Source of the DNA: HGM04593 sp964485215
GTDB lineage: Bacteria; Bacteroidota; Bacteroidia; Bacteroidales; Bacteroidaceae
DNA length: 8,358 nt
Assembly: GCA_964485215.1 (NCBI GenBank)
Contig: CAZAIM010000102.1
Span: 1-8,358 of the forward strand
Direction of reading: 5' to 3'
Below the pieces are notes generated by a model, which was given only the letters and a program-made list of their open reading frames with translations, did not search any database and had not been told where the DNA came from. Every line of letters starts with the position of its first letter. Positions within the stretch are counted from its first letter, which is position 1. Shown here piece after piece: positions 1 to 6,318 of the stretch. The position numbers and the translations under genes are program-made.

Positions 1-79
1 TCAATCATTTCAAAGAACTATTTCGATTTTTTAGTGGACACTAATGATTTCATATTATAAAGTTCTTGTATTTGGGTTT
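1..79. other. Intergenic left end, possible mobile-element margin
   Basis: This AT-rich stretch lies beyond the stop codon of the sialidase and runs off the window. It holds a palindrome (31-44, listed separately), a flanking inverted pair AAGAACT (13-19) / AGTTCTT (61-67), and another pair AATCATT (3-9) / AATGATT (43-49). On the plus strand, bases 3-44 can be read as NHFKELFRFFSGH followed by TAA, which could be the last codons of a gene entering from the left. On the minus strand, the run AGTTCTTTGAAATGATTGA (from base 19 leftwards) contains a TTTG that could be the -33 element of a promoter firing out of the window. Either reading would fit an insertion-sequence edge, but too little sequence is visible to decide. 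Confidence 0.25.
31..44. repeat. 14-bp perfect palindrome
   Basis: TTAGTGGACACTAA reads the same on both strands (TTAGTG, GA centre split as 6+2+6). As a hairpin it would have a 5-bp stem and a GGAC loop. It is followed on neither strand by a run of T suitable for an intrinsic terminator: on the plus strand the T run precedes it. The 7-bp arms AAGAACT (13-19) and AGTTCTT (61-67) lie almost symmetrically around it, so a larger interrupted stem is possible. It could be an operator, an imperfect terminator for the sialidase transcript, or part of an element end. Confidence 0.5.
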
Positions 80-2155
80 TCATTCAACTGTTACAATGCC
101 TTCATTGTGGCCTTCCTTGCAAGTGGGGCATTTGTCGACCAGATGGCTGGTATATGTAATCGGGCATATTCTGTATACATTTATAGGGGCATATACCATT
201 GAATATCCGCCGGGTTCTTCCTCATAGTATATTCCAATGTTACCGTCGGGTAGGATGCACATTGATGAGTATGCCGAGCCTCTGTCCGAAACAGGAAGCT
301 TCTTCCAGCCTTTTGAAAGTTCGGCCGGGGTGTATGTTGCAGGGTCAATGCTCAGTGGCCTGTAGAATATTGCAACATCGCTGCGACTATCTCCTGTGGG
401 TACCGACTGGTATAGTACTCCTCCTATTCTCAGCACTTCACCGTTAGTGTCGTTACGGCCGAATTTCAGGTCGCCTGCCTGGTCGGTTGCAACTGCGCCG
501 TCCCAATGGCCTTCGGCTCTTTCGAAATTACTGTAGTGGAATACGTTGAAATAGCGTCCGTGTCCCTTGCGGCTGCTCAGGAGTACGCTGCCGTCGGGCA
601 GTTCTTCGCACTTGGGCTCGTTGCCGTATGGCGCAGGGCTGTCGTTGAAGTCCTTGCCAAGCTCGCCGAGCAGGTTCCATGTGTCGCCGAAGTCATCGGA
701 ATACAGCACGTAGTTGTGGTGGCGGTAGCTGCCTGCCTCTACAGCCCATACAGCGCAATATATGCGGTAGTAGTCGCCGACTTTAATCATGCTGCTTTGT
801 GCCATGCGTCCGGCACCTATGAACATTGAGCCTACATGAGCTTTGCCATTCTTGTCCTTAAATAGAGGATATATCTCGTAAGTGACCTCTTCGGGCTTGC
901 TTGCCTCCCACTCTTGTGTCGCTTCGTTGAACTTGATACGCAGACGTGCCATGCGGTTCGGGTTTTCGGGGTTTTCGGCTGTGCCTGCACCGTAGTTGCC
1001 ATTCCAGCATACGCGGTTGCCGCATACGCTCATTACAAGTATCTCGTTCCGCTCACGGTCGGCAACGATGGCCGGGTCTCCGAATCCGGTCAGCCACGTC
1101 TCTTTTGCCTCTTTCCCCAGTCCGTCGGCAATCTTTACAGGCTCGCTCCAGCTATGGCCGTCCCAATCCTTGCCGCCTTCAGTGCTATGGCGCATCACGA
1201 GGTCTACTTCACCGAAGCCTATGTCGTTTCCGCATGGGCGGTAGTCGTTTATTGCGAATACATATCCATTGGCTGTGGTTACTATTGCCGGAATGCGGTA
1301 TGGTACTCCTTTTTCGTCGGGCGAATAGAACAGGTATTGGTATTTGTTATCTTTGTCAACGGATATGTTTATGGTAACCTCCATTCCCTTGCCGGTCAAC
1401 TGCTGCATGGCGATGCTGTCGCCGCCGTTGATGTCAAGCTTCCATCCGTGGCATGTCATTCCTTTTGCAATGCCGAATGTGGCTCCTTCCGGCAGGTAGC
1501 AGATTGTTTCCTTTGGAAGCTGTTCCTTGCCGAGCAGGCTGCTGCTCCTGTTGCCTTCAACGATGAACTCAATATGGCCTATCTTTGTGTTGGTGTCGAA
1601 GCCGCCCTCGGTCATGGCGTTGTATCTGATTGTGAGTGGCTTTGTCATGTCTATTTTTCTTATTCTCCACAGACTGCCGTCGTCCTTGCTGCTGTAGAGC
1701 CTTATGTCGCGCCCTGCACCGCCGAACATATTGAAACTCTGCTCGGGTGCTCCGTTAGGGGTGATAGCGTAGCTGCCGTCGGGCTGTTCGGTAAGGGAGA
1801 GCCCGGTAGCCTGGGCGGCATCGACCATTGTTGCAGCGCAGCCTTCTGCCGTTCCTTCGAGTTTCAAGGCTACTTTTCTGCCTGCCTGATGGTTGTATAG
1901 TTTGAATGAATCCTCGCTGCCGATAAGGTACCATATCTCGTTTTCACCGTAAGATGTGCTTCCGCTGCCGACAGTCATTCCATCGCTGTTCACTTTTATT
2001 GCGAAGCCCTTGTCGCGGTTGTTTGTAATTTGCACTGGGATGCCTTTCTTGAATGATTCAGAGAATAGTTCATTCTTGACCGGGCTGTTTGCCATTGCTG
2101 CCGAAAAGGTGGCAATGAGCAGAAGTGCAGTGAGTGCTTGTCTTGTCTTTTTCAT
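80..2155 (-). CDS. nanH: Secreted exo-alpha-sialidase (neuraminidase, GH33) with extra N-terminal module
   Basis: Hydrolyses terminal sialic acids from glycoproteins such as mucin, outside the cytoplasm. The frame is open to an ATG at 2176 (698 residues), but the ATG at 2155 (691 residues) is preferred: it starts directly with MKKTRQAL plus a hydrophobic stretch ending AMA|NS (a type I signal peptide), has an A-rich leader, and the likely promoter leaves no leader for the upstream ATG. Numbered from the 2176 start, the signal peptide is 8-29. Residues about 40-175 form an unassigned module ending SLWRIRKID, and about 175-275 a beta-rich linker. The sialidase propeller then begins: YRIP (R294, arginine triad), DYR with R313 and the likely acid/base D318, a degenerate Asp-box at 331-338, a canonical Asp-box SDDFGDTW (493-500), CEEL (E525, likely nucleophile partner), R536, R598, AYSS (Y636, likely nucleophile) and YYEEE (651-654). 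At 698 residues it is longer than the roughly 540 I recall for Bacteroides sialidases. The C-terminus carries CPTCKEGH and shows no type IX sorting domain. Catalytic assignments are by motif position, not alignment. No nan genes adjoin it. Confidence 0.9.
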   Translation of the reverse strand: MKKTRQALTALLLIATFSAAMANSPVKNELFSESFKKGIPVQITNNRDKGFAIKVNSDGMTVGSGSTSYGENEIWYLIGSEDSFKLYNHQAGRKVALKLEGTAEGCAATMVDAAQATGLSLTEQPDGSYAITPNGAPEQSFNMFGGAGRDIRLYSSKDDGSLWRIRKIDMTKPLTIRYNAMTEGGFDTNTKIGHIEFIVEGNRSSSLLGKEQLPKETICYLPEGATFGIAKGMTCHGWKLDINGGDSIAMQQLTGKGMEVTINISVDKDNKYQYLFYSPDEKGVPYRIPAIVTTANGYVFAINDYRPCGNDIGFGEVDLVMRHSTEGGKDWDGHSWSEPVKIADGLGKEAKETWLTGFGDPAIVADRERNEILVMSVCGNRVCWNGNYGAGTAENPENPNRMARLRIKFNEATQEWEASKPEEVTYEIYPLFKDKNGKAHVGSMFIGAGRMAQSSMIKVGDYYRIYCAVWAVEAGSYRHHNYVLYSDDFGDTWNLLGELGKDFNDSPAPYGNEPKCEELPDGSVLLSSRKGHGRYFNVFHYSNFERAEGHWDGAVATDQAGDLKFGRNDTNGEVLRIGGVLYQSVPTGDSRSDVAIFYRPLSIDPATYTPAELSKGWKKLPVSDRGSAYSSMCILPDGNIGIYYEEEPGGYSMVYAPINVYRICPITYTSHLVDKCPTCKEGHNEGIVTVE

Positions 2156-2182
2156 ATAATGCAGTTTGTTTTTCATTCAGCA

Positions 2183-2214
2183 CAAAGAAAATAAAAATAT
2201 TGCATTATATCAAG
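2183..2214 (-). promoter_or_regulatory. Probable Bacteroidota-type promoter of the sialidase gene
   Basis: Read on the minus strand, CTTG (2214-2211) is followed after 20 bases by TTTCTTTG (2190-2183). This resembles the Bacteroidota primary sigma pattern TTTG / TAnnTTTG with its usual spacing, with one mismatch in each box. Transcription would begin near 2177, right at the upstream ATG (2176), which supports translation from the ATG at 2155 with a leader of about 20 bases. Confidence 0.45.
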
Positions 2215-2259
2215 AATATCGGCTTTTCAGTGTAATCAAAAGCAAATTTTTCGTTTGCA

Positions 2260-2291
2260 TTTGCATTTCCATCCTCTTTGTGTTATCTTCG
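2260..2291 (+). promoter_or_regulatory. Probable promoter of rpe-comEC
   Basis: TTTG (2260-2263) precedes TATCTTCG (2284-2291) by exactly 20 bases, the Bacteroidota -33/-7 arrangement; TATCTTCG differs from TAnnTTTG at one position. The first TTTGCA is tandemly repeated (2254-2259 and 2260-2265) and faces GCAAA at 2242-2246, making a small inverted repeat over the -33 region. The rpe ATG lies 20 bases downstream of the -7 box behind an A-rich leader. Confidence 0.6.
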
Positions 2292-2311
2292 CAGTAGAAA
2301 AAAACGTAGAT

Positions 2312-2962
2312 ATGGCACAGATAGTTTCACCATCGTTGTTGTCGGCGAATTTCGGCAACTTGCAGGAAGACCTGAAAATGATAAACAGCAGTGCAGCCGA
2401 CTGGCTGCACATAGATATTATGGATGGCGTTTTCGTTCCCAACCTTTCATTTGGCCATCCTGTGCTCAAGTATGTTGCCGAACTGTGTGAGAAACCGCTC
2501 GATGTTCACCTTATGGTGGTGGAACCTATGAACTACCTGCCTGCAGTGAAGGATTTGGGTGCGCGCATAATGAACATCCATTACGAGGCTTGCACTCATC
2601 TGCATCGTGCCGTTACTCAGATAAAGGATGCCGGTATGATGGCCGGTGTAACGCTTAACCCGTCGACACCGGTGCATCTTCTGAAGGATATAATCGGTGA
2701 ACTCGATTTGGTGCTTCTTATGAGCGTGAACCCAGGATTCGGCGGGCAGAAGTTTATTCCTCACACTGTCAACAAGGTAAAGGAACTGCGCGAACTTATT
2801 GACACTACAGGCTCGAGTGCTATTGTCGAGGTCGACGGTGGGGTGAATGCCGAAACGGGCAAGTTGCTTGCTGCTGCAGGTTCCGATGCTCTTGTAGCCG
2901 GCAATGCAGTCTTCAAGGCTCCCGACCCGCACGCAGTAATATCGGTGTTGAGGTCTCTTTGA
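2312..2962 (+). CDS. rpe: Ribulose-phosphate 3-epimerase
   Basis: Cytoplasmic enzyme of the pentose phosphate pathway that interconverts D-ribulose 5-phosphate and D-xylulose 5-phosphate. The 216-residue product has the normal family length and a single TIM barrel. Visible motifs are SPSLLSANF (6-14), WLHIDIMDG (31-39, with H33 and D35), DVHLMV (64-69, with H66), MSVNPGFGGQ (137-146, phosphate-gripping loop) and VEVDGGVN (172-179, with D175). H33, D35, H66 and D175 correspond to the metal-binding and catalytic set of the family, so the enzyme looks intact. The ATG at 2312 was chosen because it begins the conserved N-terminus (MAQIVSPSLLSAN) and follows the promoter; the frame stays open upstream to a TTG at 2255, but that start would lie inside the promoter and adds unconserved residues. 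comEC begins 40 bases after the stop, so the two are probably co-transcribed. Confidence 0.97.
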   Translation: MAQIVSPSLLSANFGNLQEDLKMINSSAADWLHIDIMDGVFVPNLSFGHPVLKYVAELCEKPLDVHLMVVEPMNYLPAVKDLGARIMNIHYEACTHLHRAVTQIKDAGMMAGVTLNPSTPVHLLKDIIGELDLVLLMSVNPGFGGQKFIPHTVNKVKELRELIDTTGSSAIVEVDGGVNAETGKLLAAAGSDALVAGNAVFKAPDPHAVISVLRSL

Positions 2963-3002
2963 TTTTCCAGTAGCCGTTTTGCGGCATAGCCACACTTCAT
3001 TG

Positions 3003-5105
3003 ATGGTGCTGTTCAAGCAGAATCCGTTATTGAAATTGCTTGTTCCTCTTGTTGCGGGCATTGCAGTAGGGTGGATGTGCAATATTGGATTATTGCATAT
3101 TGTGCCGTTGTTGGCTGTTGCGGCGGTTGCTCTGCTCGTCGGGCTGTTGCATTTCTCGCCAAGGTGGCTTTTCGGAGCCGGTGCTGTTGGTCTGATGTTT
3201 GCTGCCGGAGCTTTTGTCGAGCTGCGGCAGTGTGAGGAGAAAGATGTCCAATGGAGTAGCGTCAAGAGCAATTATAAGGCACGTCTGCTCGAGGTTCCCG
3301 ATGTCCGTGGAACGAGTGTCAGGGTGCTTGCAGATGTCTGTCTTGCCGACTCCTCTTTTTCCGTCGCGCCTAAGGGTGGACGTGTCTACCTCTATTTTTC
3401 GCGTAGCCTGAAGAGTGACAGTCTCTCAATCGGCGATTCAATCTTTTTCGAGGGGGTGGTATCTCCGCCGCGGAACGCCGGCAATCCGGCTGAATTTGAC
3501 ATAGAGAAATATTATTATATAAAAGGAATATCGGGCACGGCTTTCCTTTACGACGATGCATGGCAGTTTGGCAATGATGCTGCCCTGACTTTTCCGATGC
3601 AGGCACTTCTTTTGCGCGAAAAGGTTGTTGCGAAGTATGCTTCATTGGGCTTTAGCGGTGATGAACTTGCATTGCTTTCTGCATTGACAGTTGGTGAAAA
3701 ACGTGACCTGAACCAAGATGTCAAGGAGGAGTATTCGGCTGCTGGGGCAAGTCACATTCTCGCTTTGTCCGGCTTGCATCTGGGAATTATATATGCCTTG
3801 CTCATGTTCTTTGTGCCCCGGCGTGTGAGGAACCGTTTTGTGGCAATTGCCTGTGAACTGTGTGTTGTACTTGTCTTGTGGTGCTTTGTCTTTGTTGCCG
3901 GTCTCTCTCCTTCTGTGGTGCGTGCTGCAATCCTCTTTTCGCTCATGTCGCTCGGACGTTGCTTCAGCCGCGATTCTTCGTCGATAAGTTCGCTGGCGTT
4001 TGCTGCAATAGCTATGCTTCTCTGTTCACCGCACCTGCTGTTCGATATAAGTTTTCAGCTTTCATTTGCGGCTGTCTTCTCCATACTTCTTCTTGCACCG
4101 CCATTGCAGCAGGTACTTGGTGTCTACAGACACGGCCGTCTTTACGGCTATCTGGCAAATCTGTTCATCATGTCGTTTGCGGCGCAGTTGGGTACGCTTC
4201 CTTTTATCTGGTATCATTTCGGGGTCTTTCCGCTTTACTTCCTTCTGACCAATCTGTTTGTCGTTCCAATGGCTTTTGTGGTCATTGCGTTTGCGCTGTT
4301 TGTCCTGTTGCTTTCTTGTGTGCCTTTTATACAGCAGCCTTTTGCCGAACTCCTGAATGTGCTTGTGGAGGCTATGAATGGTGGCGTGTCATTTGTCGCA
4401 GATTTGCCTGCAGCATCTTTCTCTTTGCCTCCGGTCGATGTCTGGGGTGCTTTCGGTGTCGCGCTCTTCATCTGCTGTATGGCTTCGGGCTTGCTTCGCA
4501 GACGATGGTGGCTTGTTGCTGTCTGTTTGTCGAGCATGTTTTTGCTGGTCGCTTTCTTTGCTTTTAGAGACTATGCCAAAGAGAAATGTGACCGCATAAT
4601 CATATACAATAATCGCAAGAATCCGCTTGTGCATGCAATAGCTTCGAATGATGATAACTGGCTTGTCTCAACAGTGCCGCAGCTTGATGCCGAGTATGAA
4701 TATTCTTCCTCTCCATACATTAACCGCGAGGCTTTGCCTGTTCCCGAATGGGCCTGCTGGTCGCATGCCTCTTCTTCTCTTTTGCTCGACGAGGGACTGC
4801 TATCGTTCGGCGGCCTGAAGGTCAGGCTTCTCGACAATGCCAACTGGCGTGAGAATATTTATGCAGAGCCTGTCGATGTGCTGCTTCTTTGCCGCGGTTT
4901 TCTCGGGCCGGTGAGCGAGGTGCTCGATGCTTATCCTACAAACTGCCTTGTACTCGATGCTTCGCTTTATAAGCGCAGTCGTGAGAGGATTATGCGTGAG
5001 TGTGCGGCTTTGGGTATTGAGCCTGTCGATATATCCCACGCAGGTGCAATAATGCTGTTGCCGGCAGAGGAAAGTTTTGTCGTTGAACCGTTAAGAGGCA
5101 AATAA
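3003..5105 (+). CDS. comEC: ComEC/Rec2-family DNA-uptake channel lacking metallo-beta-lactamase metal motifs
   Basis: Predicted inner-membrane channel that takes up single-stranded DNA in natural transformation. The 700-residue product starts with three hydrophobic segments (about 10-72). A soluble, OB-fold-like region follows (about 85-190, the DUF4131-type region). The competence membrane domain (about 215-525) has some eight or nine more hydrophobic segments and these family hallmarks: ASHILALSGLHLGII (249-263), SPSVVRAAILF (302-312), FQLSF (351-355) and QLGTLPFIWYHFG (395-407). The last about 175 residues are soluble. In many ComEC proteins this part is a metallo-beta-lactamase domain with HxHxDH, but no such motif is present here; PVDVLLLCRGF (623-633) sits where that fold usually has a DVL-x-HHGS-like strand. 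I infer a metal-free remnant or replacement. The ATG at 3003 is chosen over in-frame TTGs at 2979 and 3000 because it directly precedes the lysine-containing start of the first membrane segment. It is probably transcribed with rpe. Confidence 0.93.
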   Translation: MVLFKQNPLLKLLVPLVAGIAVGWMCNIGLLHIVPLLAVAAVALLVGLLHFSPRWLFGAGAVGLMFAAGAFVELRQCEEKDVQWSSVKSNYKARLLEVPDVRGTSVRVLADVCLADSSFSVAPKGGRVYLYFSRSLKSDSLSIGDSIFFEGVVSPPRNAGNPAEFDIEKYYYIKGISGTAFLYDDAWQFGNDAALTFPMQALLLREKVVAKYASLGFSGDELALLSALTVGEKRDLNQDVKEEYSAAGASHILALSGLHLGIIYALLMFFVPRRVRNRFVAIACELCVVLVLWCFVFVAGLSPSVVRAAILFSLMSLGRCFSRDSSSISSLAFAAIAMLLCSPHLLFDISFQLSFAAVFSILLLAPPLQQVLGVYRHGRLYGYLANLFIMSFAAQLGTLPFIWYHFGVFPLYFLLTNLFVVPMAFVVIAFALFVLLLSCVPFIQQPFAELLNVLVEAMNGGVSFVADLPAASFSLPPVDVWGAFGVALFICCMASGLLRRRWWLVAVCLSSMFLLVAFFAFRDYAKEKCDRIIIYNNRKNPLVHAIASNDDNWLVSTVPQLDAEYEYSSSPYINREALPVPEWACWSHASSSLLLDEGLLSFGGLKVRLLDNANWRENIYAEPVDVLLLCRGFLGPVSEVLDAYPTNCLVLDASLYKRSRERIMRECAALGIEPVDISHAGAIMLLPAEESFVVEPLRGK

Positions 5106-5117
5106 TTTCACCGAAAT

Positions 5118-5149
5118 GTTGCCGTTTGCCCTCTCTTTTCGTATCTTCG
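5118..5149 (+). promoter_or_regulatory. Probable promoter of nrnA
   Basis: TATCTTCG (5142-5149) repeats the -7 box found before rpe. GTTG at 5118-5121 lies 20 bases upstream and could serve as a weak -33 element; a perfect TTTG at 5125-5128 is only 13 bases away. The box lies just after the comEC stop codon and 24 bases before the nrnA ATG, suggesting that nrnA has its own transcript in addition to any read-through. Confidence 0.5.
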
Positions 5150-5173
5150 TGCTTCAATAAAAACAGTGCAGGA

Positions 5174-6193
5174 ATGATACTTAAAGAAAATATAGATGCT
5201 CTTAGAGAACTTATAGACCAAAACGGCAGTTTTGTAATTCTATCGCACAAGAATCCCGACGGTGATGCTGTCGGTTCATCGCTCGCACTTGCCCACTATC
5301 TTCGCAGTATAGGCAAGGAAGCGACCGTTGTGATGCCGAACCGTTTCCCCGATTTCCTTTCCTGGATGCCAGGTTCTGCCGATGTGCTGTTCTTTGATGC
5401 CGATTCGCAACGTGCCCTTGCTGTCATAGAAAAGGCCTCGCTTATTTTTTGTCTCGACTTTAACGCTCTTTCCCGTCTTGGAGATTTGGGTGCGGCCGTC
5501 GAGCGTCTCTCTGTGCCGATGGTGCTCGTTGATCATCATCCTCATCCTGCCGGTGAATTCTGCGTGCAGATATCTCACACTGCGGCCTGCTCCACTGCGG
5601 AACTTGTTTATGGCATTATGACTGCTCTCTCAGGTGTGGAGGCGTTGTCGCTTGAGATGGCTCAGTGCATATATACTGGAATGATGACGGATACCGGCTC
5701 GTTTGCTTATGCTTCAGTTCGCAAGGAGATTTATCTTATAATAGCCGAACTGTTGGGCAGAGGGGTTGACAAGGATTGGATATACCGTAAGGTATTCCAT
5801 ACATATACCCTTTCCCGTATGCGTCTCTGGGGGTACGTGTTGTGCGACAAACTGAGACTGTACAATAAGTTTAATGCGGCTCTGATAACCCTGTCGCATA
5901 ACGAACTGATGCGTTTCTACGCCCAGAAGGGCGATACCGAAGGCTTGGTTAACCAGCCGCTACAGATAAAAGGAGTACGTTTCTCCTGCTTCCTGCGCGA
6001 AGAGCAGCCGGGAAGAATAAATGTCTCTCTTCGTAGCGTAGATGATTTCCCTTGCAATGAGGTCGCCGCAGAATTTTTCAATGGCGGCGGGCACAAGAAT
6101 GCTTCGGGAGGTGAGCTGTGCTGTTCTATGGACGAGGCTGTGGAAATCTTCAGGAAAGCAATAGGGAAGTACAAGGCTCAACTGACAGAATAG
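5174..6193 (+). CDS. nrnA: Bifunctional oligoribonuclease and pAp phosphatase NrnA (DHH/DHHA1 family)
   Basis: Cytoplasmic manganese-dependent phosphoesterase. Characterised NrnA proteins degrade RNA (and short DNA) oligonucleotides of a few residues and dephosphorylate 3'-phosphoadenosine 5'-phosphate. The 339-residue product has the usual length. DHH domain motifs are in order: SHKNPDGDAVGSS (24-36, with H25, D29, D31), the motif II aspartate in FCLDFN (D95), the signature DHH (120-122) and GMMTDTGSF (169-177, with D173). The DHHA1 domain ends with GGGHKNASGG (304-313), the substrate-binding loop. All expected metal ligands are present. The ATG at 5174 is preferred over a TTG at 5126 that lies within the promoter. 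No clear Shine-Dalgarno spacing is seen; the leader is A-rich. It begins 68 bases after comEC. Other DHH/DHHA1 activities, such as c-di-AMP or pGpG hydrolysis, cannot be excluded from sequence alone, but this domain architecture without a membrane or PAS part fits NrnA best. Confidence 0.92.
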   Translation: MILKENIDALRELIDQNGSFVILSHKNPDGDAVGSSLALAHYLRSIGKEATVVMPNRFPDFLSWMPGSADVLFFDADSQRALAVIEKASLIFCLDFNALSRLGDLGAAVERLSVPMVLVDHHPHPAGEFCVQISHTAACSTAELVYGIMTALSGVEALSLEMAQCIYTGMMTDTGSFAYASVRKEIYLIIAELLGRGVDKDWIYRKVFHTYTLSRMRLWGYVLCDKLRLYNKFNAALITLSHNELMRFYAQKGDTEGLVNQPLQIKGVRFSCFLREEQPGRINVSLRSVDDFPCNEVAAEFFNGGGHKNASGGELCCSMDEAVEIFRKAIGKYKAQLTE

Positions 6194-6257
6194 CTCCTTT
6201 TTTTCAGTTTTAGGATTATTTGATAATTATATAACCCTTTTTTGCTTTTTGTTTTTG

Positions 6258-6265
6258 TATCTTCG
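6258..6265 (+). promoter_or_regulatory. -7-like box before the DUF4827 lipoprotein gene
   Basis: TATCTTCG occurs here for a third time, in the 125-base gap after nrnA. No TTTG or TTG is found 19-21 bases upstream (that position reads accc); the nearest TTTG, at 6241-6244, is 13 bases away, the same distance as one before nrnA. The start codon is 53 bases downstream of the box. The rest of the gap is T-rich without a convincing terminator hairpin. Confidence 0.4.
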
Positions 6266-6318
6266 CGAAAAATTGTATTTTTGAATGTTCAATAGGTTTG
6301 AACACAGTTAATGAAGTG

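Noticed and set aside
331..420. Possible frameshift or break near the sialidase C-terminus
   Set aside because: The minus-strand frame continues without interruption through the conserved tyrosine and YYEEE motifs to a stop at 80-82.
914..1900. A 328-codon open frame on the plus strand opposite the sialidase gene
   Set aside because: It lies wholly antisense to a clear sialidase with conserved motifs, shows no recognisable domain, is rich in Cys, Ala and Val as expected from mirrored codon bias, and has no promoter or leader.
2255..2311. Upstream TTG start for rpe (and similar TTG starts at 2979, 5126 and 6298 for the later genes)
   Set aside because: The rpe and nrnA TTG codons fall within promoter sequence, and all four add residues outside the conserved families; an ATG at the expected family start follows in each case.
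2973..2985. Hairpin GCCG-TTTTG-CGGC between rpe and comEC as a terminator
   Set aside because: The stem is only 4 bp and no T run follows; the short gap argues for co-transcription.
2447..3271. A 274-codon open frame on the minus strand
   Set aside because: It overlaps rpe and the start of comEC on the opposite strand, and its composition is that of a shadow frame with no motif.
3860..4567. A 235-codon plus-strand frame inside comEC
   Set aside because: It is an out-of-frame reading of the membrane domain, very rich in Cys, Phe and Leu, whereas the ComEC frame carries all conserved motifs.
6194..6257. T-rich gap after nrnA as an intrinsic terminator
   Set aside because: There are T runs at about 6198-6204 and 6238-6243, but I could find no stable stem immediately before either.
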